A stretch of 64,000 nucleotides of DNA from Methyloligella sp050110875 (GCA_050110875.1 CP188828.1:2356001-2420000), one strand, 5' to 3'; counted from the first letter of the stretch, positions 53,358-64,000 are shown. The notes: generated by a model from the letters alone, not told the origin. Numbers and translations: made by a program.

Positions 53358-53981
53358 TCAATCGCGGGCGAGCAAGTCCGCCGCCGCGGCGAGCTGGTCC
53401 GGCCGGTTGATGTTGAAGAACGGATCGACCGGCTGGCCGGCTATCTCGACGGGCGGAAAGAAGCAGATCGCCGCTTCCTGGCGGGCCATCCAATCGTGCA
53501 GCTTCCGGCCACCGCGCTCCAGATAATCGGCGAGGTCCAGCTCGAGCGCCGCCGGCCAGAGCGCGAAGGTCGGGTGGGTGCCGCTTTCCGACGCCGCCAT
53601 GGTGAGCTTCCGCCCGCCACTCTGCGCCAGCATGGCCTCGACCAGATTTTCGGGAAAGAACGGCGTATCGACCGCCGCCGTGATCATGACGGGGATTTCC
53701 GGCGCCTCCCGCCGCAGCCAGGTGAGGCCGGCCAGCACCCCCGCGAGCGGTCCGGCATAGCCGCCGATGGAATCCGGTACCGTCGGCAATCCCGTTTTGG
53801 CAAACAGTGCCGGATTGCTGTTGGAATTGATCGCCAGCCGCGCCACCTGCGGTCCCAGCCGGGTAATCGCACGTTCCACAAGCTGGACGCCATCCAGCGC
53901 GGCGAAGCTCTTGTCCGTCCCGAACCGGCTGGAGCGCCCCCCGGCGAGCAGCAATCCGGCGACGGGAAGTCTGGAGGTCAA
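53358..53981 (-). CDS. mobA: Molybdenum cofactor guanylyltransferase
   Basis: A 207-residue nucleotidyltransferase that attaches GMP to molybdopterin. Shows VAGLLLAGGRSSRFGTDKSF (about 6-25; the nucleotide-binding GGxSxRxGxDK), IPVMITAAVDTPFFPENLVE (about 106-125) and ALWPAALELDLADYLERGGR near the end. The start codon is TTG at 53981, after GAGGGTTATGCC; no ATG in frame would keep the nucleotide-binding motif. It lies upstream of mrp/apbC on the opposite strand; no other molybdopterin gene is in the window. Confidence 0.92.
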   Translation of the reverse strand: MTSRLPVAGLLLAGGRSSRFGTDKSFAALDGVQLVERAITRLGPQVARLAINSNSNPALFAKTGLPTVPDSIGGYAGPLAGVLAGLTWLRREAPEIPVMITAAVDTPFFPENLVEAMLAQSGGRKLTMAASESGTHPTFALWPAALELDLADYLERGGRKLHDWMARQEAAICFFPPVEIAGQPVDPFFNINRPDQLAAAADLLARD

Positions 53982-54066
53982 GGCATAACCCTCTGGAAAC
54001 GACGTAATTCACCGGATCCGCATGTGCCGGGTGACGAAGCGGACTTGGCCGACTAGATATACGACC

Positions 54067-55314
54067 ATGAGCGAAGCAGTGACCAAAGAACAAGTGCTTG
54101 AGGCACTGAAACGAATCCCCGGACCCGACGGCAAGGGCGATATCGTTGCCCAAGACCTCCTTTCGGAGATCGTCATCAATCAGGGGAAAGTCTATTTCTC
54201 CATCTCCGTGGATCCAGCCCGCGCCAAAGCGTTGGAAGGCATGCGAGTCGATGCGGAGCATGCCGTGAAATCCTTGCCGGGCGTCGAAGGGGCGATCGTG
54301 ACTCTCACCGCGGATCGCGAGCCCGGCAGTCCGCCGCCGCCGGCCCAATCGGACAATGGGAGGGGCGGCAACGGATCGGGCGTGCAACCGGCACAAAGCT
54401 CGCCCTTCGACCGCGGCGGTCCTGGCCAGCAGGCCCCGACCGGCCGTCCGGGGAAGGCCCAAGGGTTGGGCACACCGGGCCAGCAGAATGCGCGGCCGAA
54501 AGGCGCGCCGGTTCCGGGCGTGGCCAGTATCATCGCCGTGGCGTCGGGCAAGGGCGGCGTCGGCAAATCCACCACCGCCGTCAATCTCGCTCTCGGCCTG
54601 AAAGCCCTCGGCAAATCCGTCGGCATTCTCGATGCCGACATCTACGGCCCCTCCATGCCGCGCCTATTGGCCCTGAAAGGCAAGCCCCAGGAACTCGCCG
54701 GCAACAAGCTCCAACCCATGGAGGCTTTCGGCATGAAGGTCATGTCCATGGGCTTCCTGGTGGACGAGGAGACGCCGATGATCTGGCGCGGCCCCATGGT
54801 CATGTCCGCCCTCAGCCAGATGCTGAAGGATGTTGATTGGGGCGAGCTCGACGTGCTCGTCGTCGATATGCCGCCGGGTACGGGCGATGCCCAGCTCACC
54901 ATGGCCCAGCAGGTGCCGCTGGCCGGCGCCGTCATCGTCTCCACGCCCCAGGACCTCGCCCTGATCGATGCCCGCAAAGGGCTCAATATGTTCAAGAAGG
55001 TCGACGTGCCTGTGCTCGGCATCGTGGAGAATATGAGCACCTTCATCTGCCCCCATTGCGGCGGGCAGTCCGACATCTTCGGCCATGGCGGCGCCCGCCA
55101 CGAGGCGGAACGTCTCGGCGTGCCGTTCTTAGGCGAGGTGCCGCTCACCATGGAAGTGCGCGAGACCTCCGACAGCGGCGCGCCGCTGGTGGTCAGCGCG
55201 CCCGACAGCGCACCGGCGAAGGCCTATCTGGAGATCGCGCGCAAAGCGTCAGAGGAGATGGAGCGCAACAAGGGCGGCGGGCGTGCCGCGCCCAAGATCG
55301 TCATGGAGCAGTAG
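54067..55314 (+). CDS. apbC: Fe-S cluster carrier protein ApbC/Mrp
   Basis: A 415-residue cytosolic P-loop ATPase. N-terminal MIP18/DUF59 domain (about 1-90) followed by a Gly/Pro-rich linker (about 91-148) unusually long here. The ATPase part carries ASGKGGVGKSTTAVNLALGL, DADIYGPSMPRLLALKGKPQ, DMPPGTGDAQLTMAQQ and the cluster-binding CPHC (FICPHCGGQSDIFG, about 330-343). It transfers Fe-S clusters to apo-proteins. ATG at 54067; the frame extends to 54022. Complete. Confidence 0.95.
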   Translation: MSEAVTKEQVLEALKRIPGPDGKGDIVAQDLLSEIVINQGKVYFSISVDPARAKALEGMRVDAEHAVKSLPGVEGAIVTLTADREPGSPPPPAQSDNGRGGNGSGVQPAQSSPFDRGGPGQQAPTGRPGKAQGLGTPGQQNARPKGAPVPGVASIIAVASGKGGVGKSTTAVNLALGLKALGKSVGILDADIYGPSMPRLLALKGKPQELAGNKLQPMEAFGMKVMSMGFLVDEETPMIWRGPMVMSALSQMLKDVDWGELDVLVVDMPPGTGDAQLTMAQQVPLAGAVIVSTPQDLALIDARKGLNMFKKVDVPVLGIVENMSTFICPHCGGQSDIFGHGGARHEAERLGVPFLGEVPLTMEVRETSDSGAPLVVSAPDSAPAKAYLEIARKASEEMERNKGGGRAAPKIVMEQ

Positions 55315-55329
55315 CGCGAGGGGCTGCCC

Positions 55330-57279
55330 CTAAGCCGCGCTGGGATGCCGTTTGGAGAGCGTGCTGACCTTCGGCTCGGCGTGGCCGGCCTCTTCGGCGC
55401 TTATTGGCTGGCTGTAGAGGAAGCCCTGAACGTTCGGGCAGCCGAACTCCCGCAGCAGGCGTGCCTGCTCGACCGTCTCCACCCCCTCGGCGGTGATCGT
55501 GATGTCGAGCGACTTGCCGAGCGCGACGATGGTCCGCACGATCGCCTTCACCGCCGGATCTTTCGTCATCATCTGGATGAAGTGGCGATCGATCTTGATC
55601 TTCGAGAAGGGGAAGCGTGCCAGATAGGAGAGGCTCGAGAAGCCGGTGCCGAAATCGTCCATGGCGATGGCGACGCCGAGCTTCCGCAGGGTCTTCAGCT
55701 TCTGCAGAACCTCTTCCGTGTCGTTGAGGAGCAAATTCTCGGTGATCTCGAGCTCCAGCCGTTCCGGCGGCAGCCCGGTTTCGGCAAGAACGGCGGAGAC
55801 CATTTCGACGATGTCGCCGTCGCGGAACTGCGCCGGCGACAGGTTGACCGCGACGGTGAGCGGCTTCTCCCACTTCACGGCGTCGGAACAGGCGCGCCGC
55901 AGCACCCATTCGCCGAGCGGCACGATCAGGCCGGTCTCCTCGGCGACCGAGATGAAATGGGCCGGAGCGATCTTGCCATGCACCGGATGGTGCCAGCGGA
56001 TCAGCGCCTCGGTGCCGCAGGCTTCCTCCGTCTCCAGGGAGAATTGCGGCTGATAAAGCAGATCGAATTCGTCGCGCCCCAGGGCGAGCCGCAGCTCGTG
56101 CTCCACCAGGCGCCGGCGCTGCAACGCCTTGTCCATGCTGCGCTCGAAGAAGCACATGCGCTGGCCGCCATCCCGCTTGGCGCGGCTCAAGGCGATAGCC
56201 GCGTGCTTGAGCACGACATTCGCCGTCTCCCCATCCCCGGGAGCAAGGGCGATACCGACACTGGTGGTGCAGACGATTTCCTTGTCGTCGACGATGAACG
56301 GATCGCGCATCGCTTCCACGAGCCGGTTCATGAAGGCCATCACATCGGCCAGATTGGTGATTTCCACCAACGCCACAGCGAACTCGTCGCCGCCGAGCCG
56401 TCCGAAGACATCGCCCTTCCGCATGGTGGTGCGGATGCGAGAGGCGATTTCCCGCAGCACGATATCGCCCCCCGAATGGTCCAGTGTATCGTTGATATCC
56501 TTGAAGTTATCGACATCGATGCACAGCACCGCGATATGGGTGCGGTTGCGGTGCATATGATTGAGCGCATCGCTCAGCACCCGGGTGAAGGCAGACCGGT
56601 TCGGCAGGCCGGTCAGCGCGTCGTGATTCTTCAGGAATCGAAGCTGCTCTTCCGCTTGATAGCGCTCCTTGCTGCGCATCCAGGCAAATGCCACCGGCGT
56701 TGCGATGCCGACGGCCAGCAGCAGCATGGTAATCACCGCGATCAGCCCGAAATATTCGGCCAGCACCCGCGCCTGCTCGCTCTGATCGAGATAGACCATG
56801 AGTTTGCCTTGGGGGTCGCCGCCGAAAGCGATGGGGATCGCCAGCCGGGCCATATGATCCGGCCCCGCGTCGCCGGTGCCTTGATAGAGCTGAACGGAAG
56901 GTCCCGACTGCGAGCTCTTCGTGTGTTTTTCAGCGCCATGGGGCGACACGCCGCTGCTGAGGTCCAGATTCGATTGCCCGCTCGTAAAGGCGAGCTTGCC
57001 GTTCCTGTCGTAGATTTCGTAGCGCAGGATGCGGTGCCCGTAGCCCATCTGCTCCAGAAGTTCGCCCATGCGCGGCGCGAGCGAGCGCTTTGCGAGCGAA
57101 TCGAACAGATAGCCGGGTTGATCCTTGATTTGAGACGCAATGCGTGTCGCAGCCGAATGCGCCTCGCGCTCGAGCTGCATGTCACTGATGCGGGCAGGCG
57201 CAAAAAATGCGATCGCGCAGATCAAAAGCCCCAGGAACGCAAACGCGAACCAGTGCCCGTTCTTATTTAGCGTTGCCAT
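55330..57279 (-). CDS. GGDEF-EAL cyclic-di-GMP signalling protein
   Basis: A 649-residue membrane protein. TM1 (FAFAFLGLLICAIAFFAPAR, about 10-30), a periplasmic sensor of about 140 residues, TM2 (about 180-205), then GGDEF (RLGGDEFAVAL, about 295-305) and EAL (GTEALIRWHHPVHG, about 440-453) domains; later MDDFGTGFSSLSYLARFPF contains the DDFGTG motif of active EAL phosphodiesterases. Both signature motifs look intact, so it could make and break c-di-GMP. Start ATG 57279 (MATLNKNG); 57288 and 57312 are alternatives. Confidence 0.93.
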   Translation of the reverse strand: MATLNKNGHWFAFAFLGLLICAIAFFAPARISDMQLEREAHSAATRIASQIKDQPGYLFDSLAKRSLAPRMGELLEQMGYGHRILRYEIYDRNGKLAFTSGQSNLDLSSGVSPHGAEKHTKSSQSGPSVQLYQGTGDAGPDHMARLAIPIAFGGDPQGKLMVYLDQSEQARVLAEYFGLIAVITMLLLAVGIATPVAFAWMRSKERYQAEEQLRFLKNHDALTGLPNRSAFTRVLSDALNHMHRNRTHIAVLCIDVDNFKDINDTLDHSGGDIVLREIASRIRTTMRKGDVFGRLGGDEFAVALVEITNLADVMAFMNRLVEAMRDPFIVDDKEIVCTTSVGIALAPGDGETANVVLKHAAIALSRAKRDGGQRMCFFERSMDKALQRRRLVEHELRLALGRDEFDLLYQPQFSLETEEACGTEALIRWHHPVHGKIAPAHFISVAEETGLIVPLGEWVLRRACSDAVKWEKPLTVAVNLSPAQFRDGDIVEMVSAVLAETGLPPERLELEITENLLLNDTEEVLQKLKTLRKLGVAIAMDDFGTGFSSLSYLARFPFSKIKIDRHFIQMMTKDPAVKAIVRTIVALGKSLDITITAEGVETVEQARLLREFGCPNVQGFLYSQPISAEEAGHAEPKVSTLSKRHPSAA

Positions 57280-57769
57280 CGAAATCATCGAAAATTGGCC
57301 GCAACTTCCCATCCTAGCGCTAAGGACACTAGAAGGAGCCGGTTAAGATCGACGTAATGAGCGTGCTTAACAAAACGATGCCGGACTGTGACAACCGCTT
57401 AACAAGAAAGGGTTTTTTGAAGCAAAATTAGGGCGAGCTCAGCCGCCGGTTGTGGACATGTGGCGGTGCACGGACGGTTTTTGGTCTCGCCCGNNNNNNN
57501 NNNNNNNNNNNNNNNNNNNNNNNNNNNNNNNNNNNNNNNNNNNTTGGCGATCAGGAAACCGTCGATCTGGCCGATCGGTCAAGCACTGCCGCGCCGTACG
57601 AGCTGACCACGACACAAAGCCACTGGCTAGATCAACGATTGATCGAGTGCCGGCTCAATAAAGAGATGATTGCGGCCCCGAAAATCGAATTGTAGAAACG
57701 AGGGCTCTTTCGCTTTGCGCGAGCGAGAGAACCCGGCGCCGAGGGGGTGCCGTTTGGGGGTGGCAGGCC
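57280..57769. other. Intergenic stretch with 50-N assembly gap
   Basis: 490 bases. Ns fill 57494-57543, a scaffold gap of unknown true size, so the neighbours may not be contiguous. The sequence before it is AT-richer, with a GGGTTTTTT run at 57412-57419. After the gap there is no credible reading frame before the DUF2235 gene; GATCAACGATTGATC (about 57631-57645) is a small inverted repeat. Confidence 0.8.
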
Positions 57770-58951
57770 GTGACGAAGAATATTGTGATCCTTATGGATG
57801 GAACCTCCAACGGGATCACGTCTCAGCGGACCAATATTCTTCGTCTTTATGGGTGTCTCCGAAAGAACGAGAACCAACTCGTCTATTACGATCCGGGCGT
57901 CGGCACCCTCGGCCCCCAAGACATCTGGTCGCGGAAATGGCATCAGGCATCGGAGATCTGGGGCATGGCCACCGGTCACGGCGTCGATGCGAACGTCAAA
58001 GACGCCTATCGCTTCCTCGTCGAAAATTACGACGATGGAAAATCCTCCGGCGAAGATCGCGACCGCATCTATATTTTCGGCTTTTCGCGCGGCGCTTACA
58101 CGGCACGCATGCTGGCGGGCTTTATCTACACGATCGGCCTTATCGAGCCCCGCAATCTCAATCTCCTCGATTATGCCTATCGCGCTTACAAGCGCATCGG
58201 CGAGGGCAAAGAGGACGAGGACGCATTCGCAGAAGTGCGCCTTTACGAACGAATCCTCGCCACTGATCGTCCGCCGATTCGTCTACTCGGGCTGTTCGAC
58301 ACCGTCGCCTCCGTTATCGAGCCCGGGCCTCGCTGCTTGCCGCAACTGAAGAGCCATGCGTGGACTTCGCGGAATCCTGGTGTCGAAAGCATCCGTCATG
58401 CCGTGGCCCTAGATGAGCGGCGCCGGATGTTCGTCGCGAAGCTCTGGTCCGAGGGTCAAGTCTATCACCAGAACCCCTTCGCCAAGGATCAAGCCGTGCC
58501 GCAGGATGCCCGCGAGGTGTGGTTTACCGGAACACACAGCGATATCGGTGGCGGCCATTCGGAGGCCGAAGCCGGCCTTGCGAAGATTTCCCTCGATTGG
58601 ATGATCGAAGAAACAAGAGCGATGGGACTCGACTATGTGACTCAGACGGTCAACCGGCTCGTCCGCGGTCAGCATGATGGTAAGGATTATGTCGCTCCCG
58701 ACGCATTCGCCGAGCCACACGATTCCATGACGAGCGGTTGGCGGGTGCTGGAATATATTCCGCTCCCCGAGAAGGGAAAAAGCCTCAAGAGGCTAACGAT
58801 CACGAATGGAAAGCACCGGGACGTCCCTGCCGGTGCTCGCATCCACGCATCGGTCATCGCGCGGGCTAAGGACAAGGGCAATCTTCCGCCTGGAATTCCC
58901 GCCGACCACACCATCGAGGGAAACCCTGCCGATTGGGTGGCGCATGGCTAA
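57770..58951 (+). CDS. DUF2235 alpha/beta-hydrolase
   Basis: A 393-residue protein of the DUF2235 (Tle1-like lipase/esterase) family. Opens TKNIVILMDGTSNGITSQRT, then YYDPGVGTLG, and the nucleophile motif GFSRGAYTARMLAGF with Ser106. A further conserved GTHSDIGGGHSEAEAGLAKI (about 253-272) supplies the Asp/His candidates. The protein lacks a signal peptide. Relatives include type VI secretion phospholipase effectors, but no VgrG, immunity or other T6SS gene is near. Start is a GTG at 57770; a GGGGG run is upstream. First gene after the assembly gap. Confidence 0.85.
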   Translation: MTKNIVILMDGTSNGITSQRTNILRLYGCLRKNENQLVYYDPGVGTLGPQDIWSRKWHQASEIWGMATGHGVDANVKDAYRFLVENYDDGKSSGEDRDRIYIFGFSRGAYTARMLAGFIYTIGLIEPRNLNLLDYAYRAYKRIGEGKEDEDAFAEVRLYERILATDRPPIRLLGLFDTVASVIEPGPRCLPQLKSHAWTSRNPGVESIRHAVALDERRRMFVAKLWSEGQVYHQNPFAKDQAVPQDAREVWFTGTHSDIGGGHSEAEAGLAKISLDWMIEETRAMGLDYVTQTVNRLVRGQHDGKDYVAPDAFAEPHDSMTSGWRVLEYIPLPEKGKSLKRLTITNGKHRDVPAGARIHASVIARAKDKGNLPPGIPADHTIEGNPADWVAHG

Positions 58952-59100
58952 AAGCCTTTCGATGCTGGGGTAGCAGCCTGTCGCGCAGAAACCAACATAT
59001 CCGGCCACTCTATATATGAGGGCGAAATAATCGACTTCAAGAATTGTACGCCCGTGGCTTATGCGTAGATACCGGTCCCCTTGATGGAAGGGGGGCGAAT

Positions 59101-60600
<1,500 letters not shown>

Positions 60601-60688
60601 ATCTCCGAAGGCTGGTGCCGTTTTTCCGCAAGCGTGGCTATGTCGGGCGGTGCGGGATGGAGACAGGCACTGTCTTAGCGCTCTTACC

Positions 60689-61597
60689 CTACGATGGATG
60701 TTCGGAGAAAAGGTTCTCCGCCATAAAGTCGACGAAGACACGCAGCTTCGGCGACATGTGCCGGCTCGACGGCCAAAGGATGCGGAAGGCACCGGCATGA
60801 TGAACGGCGTCGTCAAGCACGCTTACGAGCGTTCCCTTGGCGAGCCGGTCACGCACCGCGAAATCCGGCAGACAGGCGATGCCGAGACCGCATTCGGCCA
60901 TGTACAGCAAGGGCTCGATGGCGCTTGAAACAAACGTCCTCGGGATGTCTTCGATCGGCGCTCCGTTTTCATCGAGAAGGAACCACTCTTCCAGCTTGCC
61001 CGTCGAGGGATAACGATGATGCAGGCAACGATGATTGGCCAGATCGGCAGGCTTTTCGGGAACGCCATGCTCCGCGAAATATGACGGTGCGCCGACCAGT
61101 TTGTATCGGAACGCACCGAGCGTCCGCGTGAGCAGTCTCGAATCGCTGGCTTCGCCGGTGCGGATCACCACGTCGAAGCCTTCCTCGATCACATCGACAA
61201 GGCGGTCCGTGAAATCGAGGTTGAGTTCGATTTCCGGCCATGCCCGCATGAAGGCGGACAAGGTCGGCATCATCAGCATACCGACCAGAGGCAGACTGAC
61301 CCGCAGCACGCCGCTCGGATGCGCGCGCGTCTGCGAGAGCTCGAGTTCGGCCGCCTCCATTTCGCAGAAGATCCGGCGGCAGCGTTCCAGAAACAGGTCG
61401 CCTTCCGGCGTCAACGTGATGGCGCGGGTCGAACGATGAAACAGCCTCACGCCGAGACGCTCCTCTAGCCGCGCCACGGCCTTGCCGACAGCCGACGAAG
61501 ACACGCCGAGCTGCCGCCCAGCAACCGTGAAGCTACGGGCTTCCGCCGCCTGAACGAAGACGTTGAGCGCGCCAAGGCTATCCATGGAGGACGACAT
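60689..61597 (-). CDS. LysR-type transcriptional regulator
   Basis: A 302-residue regulator with N-terminal winged helix (MDSLGALNVFVQAAEARSFT, RQLGVSSSAVGKAVARLEER) and a co-inducer domain (about 90-295) with LRVSLPLVGMLMMPTLSAFM and FDVVIRTGEASDSRLLTRTL. Divergent from the MFS gene (108-base shared region) and convergent with the FAD monooxygenase. It likely controls the MFS transporter. Confidence 0.92.
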   Translation of the reverse strand: MSSSMDSLGALNVFVQAAEARSFTVAGRQLGVSSSAVGKAVARLEERLGVRLFHRSTRAITLTPEGDLFLERCRRIFCEMEAAELELSQTRAHPSGVLRVSLPLVGMLMMPTLSAFMRAWPEIELNLDFTDRLVDVIEEGFDVVIRTGEASDSRLLTRTLGAFRYKLVGAPSYFAEHGVPEKPADLANHRCLHHRYPSTGKLEEWFLLDENGAPIEDIPRTFVSSAIEPLLYMAECGLGIACLPDFAVRDRLAKGTLVSVLDDAVHHAGAFRILWPSSRHMSPKLRVFVDFMAENLFSEHPS

Positions 61598-61705
61598 TTG
61601 TAGCGGATATTTTAGTCCGAAGTGATCAGAATTACAGCTTATTTTTCCTGGCTGGCATGCGTGGCAATTCTGGAGACCGAAGCAAAATCTGAATGAGGTT
61701 CTTCC

Positions 61706-62944
61706 ATGATTCCAGCGCCCCGGGCCGCATCCGCATCCAACCGCCTGCCATGGGGAGGGCTGCTCGCGCTTTCCATGGCGTGCTTCATCACCATCGTGAC
61801 CGAGGCGTTGCCAGCGGGCCTTTTGCCCCAGATCGGCGCCGGCCTCAAAATCTCAGAGCCGGTCGCAGGGCAGCTTGTCACCGTTTACGCAGTGGGCTCG
61901 CTCGTAGCCGCGATCCCGCTAACGGCGTTCACGCAAGGGATGCGCCGTCGGCCGCTTTTGCTCATCGCGATCGCCGGATTTCTGGCGGCGAACACGATCA
62001 CCGCCGTTTCGGGCAGCTACGGACTAACGCTGATCGCACGCTTCGTGGCCGGCGTGTCGGCGGGCCTCCTCTGGGCGCTGGCCGCCGGTTATGCTGCACG
62101 CATGGCGCCGGCTCATCTCAAGGGCCGGGCGATCGCGATCGCCATGGCGGGAACACCGCTGGCGCTCTCGCTCGGCGTGCCGGCGGGGACGTTCCTCGGC
62201 GCGACTGTCGGCTGGCGGGCCTGCTTCGGGCTGATCAGCGGGTTGACGGCGGTTTTGATCCTCTGGGTTCTGGCAAAGGTGCCGGATTTCGCAGGCGAAC
62301 CGATCGGTGCGCGGCGATCCCTGAAAAGTGTCTTCACGCGGCCAGGCATACGTCCTGTGCTCTTTGTCGTCCTCACCTTTGTGCTCGCTCACAACATTCT
62401 TTACACCTACATCGCACCATTCCTTGACGTTGCGGGCATGCTGACACGGACCGATGCGGTGCTCCTGATCTTCGGTATCGCGTCGCTGGTCAGCATCTGG
62501 ATCGTCGGCGTGCTGATCGACAGCCACCTGCGCGAACTGGCCCTTCTAAGCATCGCGCTTTTCGGCCTCTCGGCGGCCGCGCTCTGGATTTGGAATGACG
62601 TGCCGGCGATCATCTACACCGCCGCCGGGGTCTGGGGACTCGCCTTCGGCGGCTGTGCGACGCTGTTCCAGACGGCAAGCGCCAAGACTGCGAGAGAGGC
62701 TGCGGACCTTGCCCAAGCCATGCTGGTGACGGCCTGGAACACGGCGATCGCCGGTGGCGGTCTTATCGGCGGGGTGCTGCTCGATCAGCTTGGCATCGGC
62801 GCTTTCGCGCCAACCCTTCTGATCTTGCTCGTCGCGTCCTTCGTCGTGACGCTCGGCGCGCGCCAGCATGGATTCCCGCGCCGCTATTCGGATGAAAAGC
62901 TTGGCACAAAGGCCCCGGAGGCCGTCAATCCGTCCAGTCCCTAA
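61706..62944 (+). CDS. MFS transporter, DHA1-type
   Basis: A 412-residue efflux-type permease with about 12 TM helices: LPWGGLLALSMACFITIVTE, LPAGLLPQIGAGLKISEPVA, VAGQLVTVYAVGSLVAAIPL, motif A-like GMRRRPLLLIAIAGFLAANT, motif C-like GTPLALSLGVPAGTFLGATV. The divergent LysR regulator suggests substrate-induced expression. Nothing in the sequence shows which compound it exports. Confidence 0.92.
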   Translation: MIPAPRAASASNRLPWGGLLALSMACFITIVTEALPAGLLPQIGAGLKISEPVAGQLVTVYAVGSLVAAIPLTAFTQGMRRRPLLLIAIAGFLAANTITAVSGSYGLTLIARFVAGVSAGLLWALAAGYAARMAPAHLKGRAIAIAMAGTPLALSLGVPAGTFLGATVGWRACFGLISGLTAVLILWVLAKVPDFAGEPIGARRSLKSVFTRPGIRPVLFVVLTFVLAHNILYTYIAPFLDVAGMLTRTDAVLLIFGIASLVSIWIVGVLIDSHLRELALLSIALFGLSAAALWIWNDVPAIIYTAAGVWGLAFGGCATLFQTASAKTAREAADLAQAMLVTAWNTAIAGGGLIGGVLLDQLGIGAFAPTLLILLVASFVVTLGARQHGFPRRYSDEKLGTKAPEAVNPSSP

Positions 62945-63046
62945 CCGGCACTTCTCGCCCAGCTCCCTCGCTCTCGTCAGACTATGGTCTGGACGGCGAC
63001 GGAACACGCCGGGAAAACTTGCCGTGTTCTGGCGGTAAATGGCGGG

Positions 63047-63139
<93 letters not shown>

Positions 63140-63151
63140 TAAATTGTCTTG

Positions 63152-63302
63152 CCGGAGCGATGCTCCGGGTTGTCGAAGATAAGCGCACGCTTCTCTTAAA
63201 GGGACGCATATGGCTTGGCCATATGCGAGTTGCGCCTTCGACCACTCGGCCACCTCTCCTAATTTTCATCGGAGTCGAGCACCCACCCTTTCGAAAGGGT
63301 GG
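63152..63302 (-). repeat. Duplicated tRNA-Ser 5' fragment with three flanking hairpins
   Basis: The 32-base sequence at 63231-63262 is identical to 63111-63142, i.e. the first 29 bases of tRNA-Ser plus three upstream bases, 120 bases away. Around it lie three perfect hairpins: CCGGAGC-GAT-GCTCCGG (63152-63168), CGCATATGGC-TTG-GCCATATGCG (63205-63227), and CCACCCTTT-CG-AAAGGGTGG (63283-63302). The fragment lacks the 3' half and cannot be a functional tRNA. There is no protein-coding frame in the region 62945-63486. Confidence 0.85.
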
Positions 63303-63486
63303 CTTCTCTGATCACTTGGGCCTCTCCCGATGAAGGCGCGCACTATAGCGAAGCGCCTCTCCCTTTCAAGCTGCGTGACGCCACCTGAGCACGATTGCAT
63401 GCGGATAGTTGCAGCCTTCGAAATTGAACCAACCGGGCCTCTCCCGTATTTAATGATGTGGGGCCAATCAACGAGACTATCCGGCA

Positions 63487-63804
63487 ATGCACCGTCTATC
63501 GCGCGCAATCGGCGTCATCCTGCTGCTCTTCGCTATGGTCGCGCTTGTCGTCGATGGCACGAAAAGCCTCGGCGCCGGGGGCGAGATCGTTGTCACGCCT
63601 CTCGCCGAGCAGTGGCAGAGCCTGGCGCCTGAAAGCTACGCCGCTTCGCAAAGCTGGATCAGCGAGACCGCGGGCCAAGGCTTTTGGGAGGGCGCGGCGC
63701 TCCCCATATTAGGCCTACCCGCCTGGGCGATCTTGGGCGTGCTCGGCATTCTCTTGTATTGGCTGGGCCAGAAACGCCAGCGGACCGAGGTCTTCATCAA
63801 CTGA
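63487..63804 (+). CDS. Small membrane protein, conserved hypothetical
   Basis: A 105-residue protein with two hydrophobic segments: SRAIGVILLLFAMVALVVDG (about 5-24) and ILGLPAWAILGVLGILLYWL (about 73-93), with a loop of about 48 residues (KSLGAGGEIVVTPLAEQWQS) probably in the periplasm, and a short cationic tail (GQKRQRTEVFIN). No family recognised. It precedes msrA by 38 bases on the same strand and may be co-transcribed. Confidence 0.75.
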   Translation: MHRLSRAIGVILLLFAMVALVVDGTKSLGAGGEIVVTPLAEQWQSLAPESYAASQSWISETAGQGFWEGAALPILGLPAWAILGVLGILLYWLGQKRQRTEVFIN

Positions 63805-63842
63805 CGGTCTCCGATACGCGGGAGGCGGGAAAGGAGATGCCA

Positions 63843-64000
63843 ATGTTCGGTTTGAAACCCCTGTCTATCCCGACGCCGGAGAAAGCGCTTCCCGGACGGG
63901 CGGAGCCTATTCCCACCGCCCAGACCCATTTCGTCTCGGGTCACACGCTGAAAGGCCCTTATCCGGAGCATCTGGAACAGGCGGTCTTTGCTCTCGGCTG
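63843..64000 (+). CDS. msrA: Peptide-methionine (S)-S-oxide reductase, N-terminal part (cut by window edge)
   Basis: The frame runs off the window end. It reads FGLKPLSIPTPEKALPGRAE, then PIPTAQTHFVSGHTLKGPYP and EHLEQAVFALG, the N-terminal extension of MsrA immediately before the catalytic GCFWG motif; the window ends one or two bases into that Cys codon. MsrA reduces methionine sulfoxide in proteins. AAGGAG is seven bases upstream of the ATG. Confidence 0.92.
   Translation, partial: MFGLKPLSIPTPEKALPGRAEPIPTAQTHFVSGHTLKGPYPEHLEQAVFALG

Noticed and set aside
57450..57695. Plus-strand frames running through the Ns
   Set aside because: They cross 50 unknown bases, so the frame is not real evidence for a gene.
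57770..58951. Type VI secretion lipase effector
   Set aside because: The fold matches the family, but no VgrG, PAAR, Hcp or immunity gene is visible; kept as a DUF2235 hydrolase.

Overview
The window is a 64 kb piece of a high-GC (roughly 60-65% by eye) alphaproteobacterial chromosome. The gene order fits Hyphomicrobiales (Rhizobiales) best: rpmH-rnpA-yidC-engB-argB-HAD-dapD-(DUF805)-dapE faces rmuC/def/fmt/truA, and the intergenic regions carry GC-rich palindromic elements typical of that order. I cannot name a genus. A run of 50 Ns at 57494-57543 marks a scaffold gap, and the genes at both window edges (rmuC, msrA) are cut.

Layout. 1-5290: rmuC (partial, minus), then def, fmt and truA (plus), with an outer-membrane-protein gene, a small secreted protein and a PPOX-family protein inserted between them. 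5301-7866: murJ and murI, convergent. 7885-15825: a long minus-strand housekeeping block (dapE, DUF805, dapD, HAD nucleotidase, argB, engB, yidC, rnpA, rpmH). 16009-16873: two paralogous, extremely acidic Met/Asp/Glu-rich secreted proteins. 17054-20869: TVP38/DedA-type membrane protein, MerA-like flavoprotein and an orphan histidine kinase. 21575-23471: tRNA-Arg(ACG) and an MscS channel. 23569-33047: envelope and secreted functions (autotransporter, zinc-ribbon/RDD protein, YHS-like secreted protein, trypsin-like protease with a Cys-rich small neighbour, ChrA, SYLF protein). 33207-36473: a MarR-controlled cassette of DUF1428, two VOC-type proteins, DUF899 and SRPBCC. 36470-40902: SulP transporter, XRE regulator and a copper-type module (DUF2946-like, Met/His-rich outer membrane protein, PCu(A)C chaperone with a His-rich tail). 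41017-44597: tandem CPA2 antiporters with TrkA-N domains. 44627-47927: alcohol to aldehyde to acid oxidation genes. 47991-53259: an unknown protein, a large four-helix membrane protein and a divergent class A penicillin-binding protein. 53358-57279: mobA, Mrp/ApbC and a GGDEF-EAL protein. 57770-62944: DUF2235 hydrolase, FAD monooxygenase, LysR and MFS genes. 63050-64000: tRNA-Ser(GGA) with a duplicated 5' fragment, a small membrane protein and the start of msrA.

How the genes work together. The 5-16 kb block covers formyl-Met processing, peptidoglycan precursor supply and flipping (dapD, dapE, murI, murJ), membrane-protein insertion and arginine synthesis. The accessory regions are stress- and envelope-related: metal or anion handling, electrophile and small-molecule protection, cation/proton antiport, and aldehyde detoxification. 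The clearest regulatory structure is at 33674-33715, where two face-to-face promoters (TTGACA-N17-CATAAT and TTGACA-N17-TATCAA) share one perfect GTTGATATCAAC operator between marR and its target cassette.
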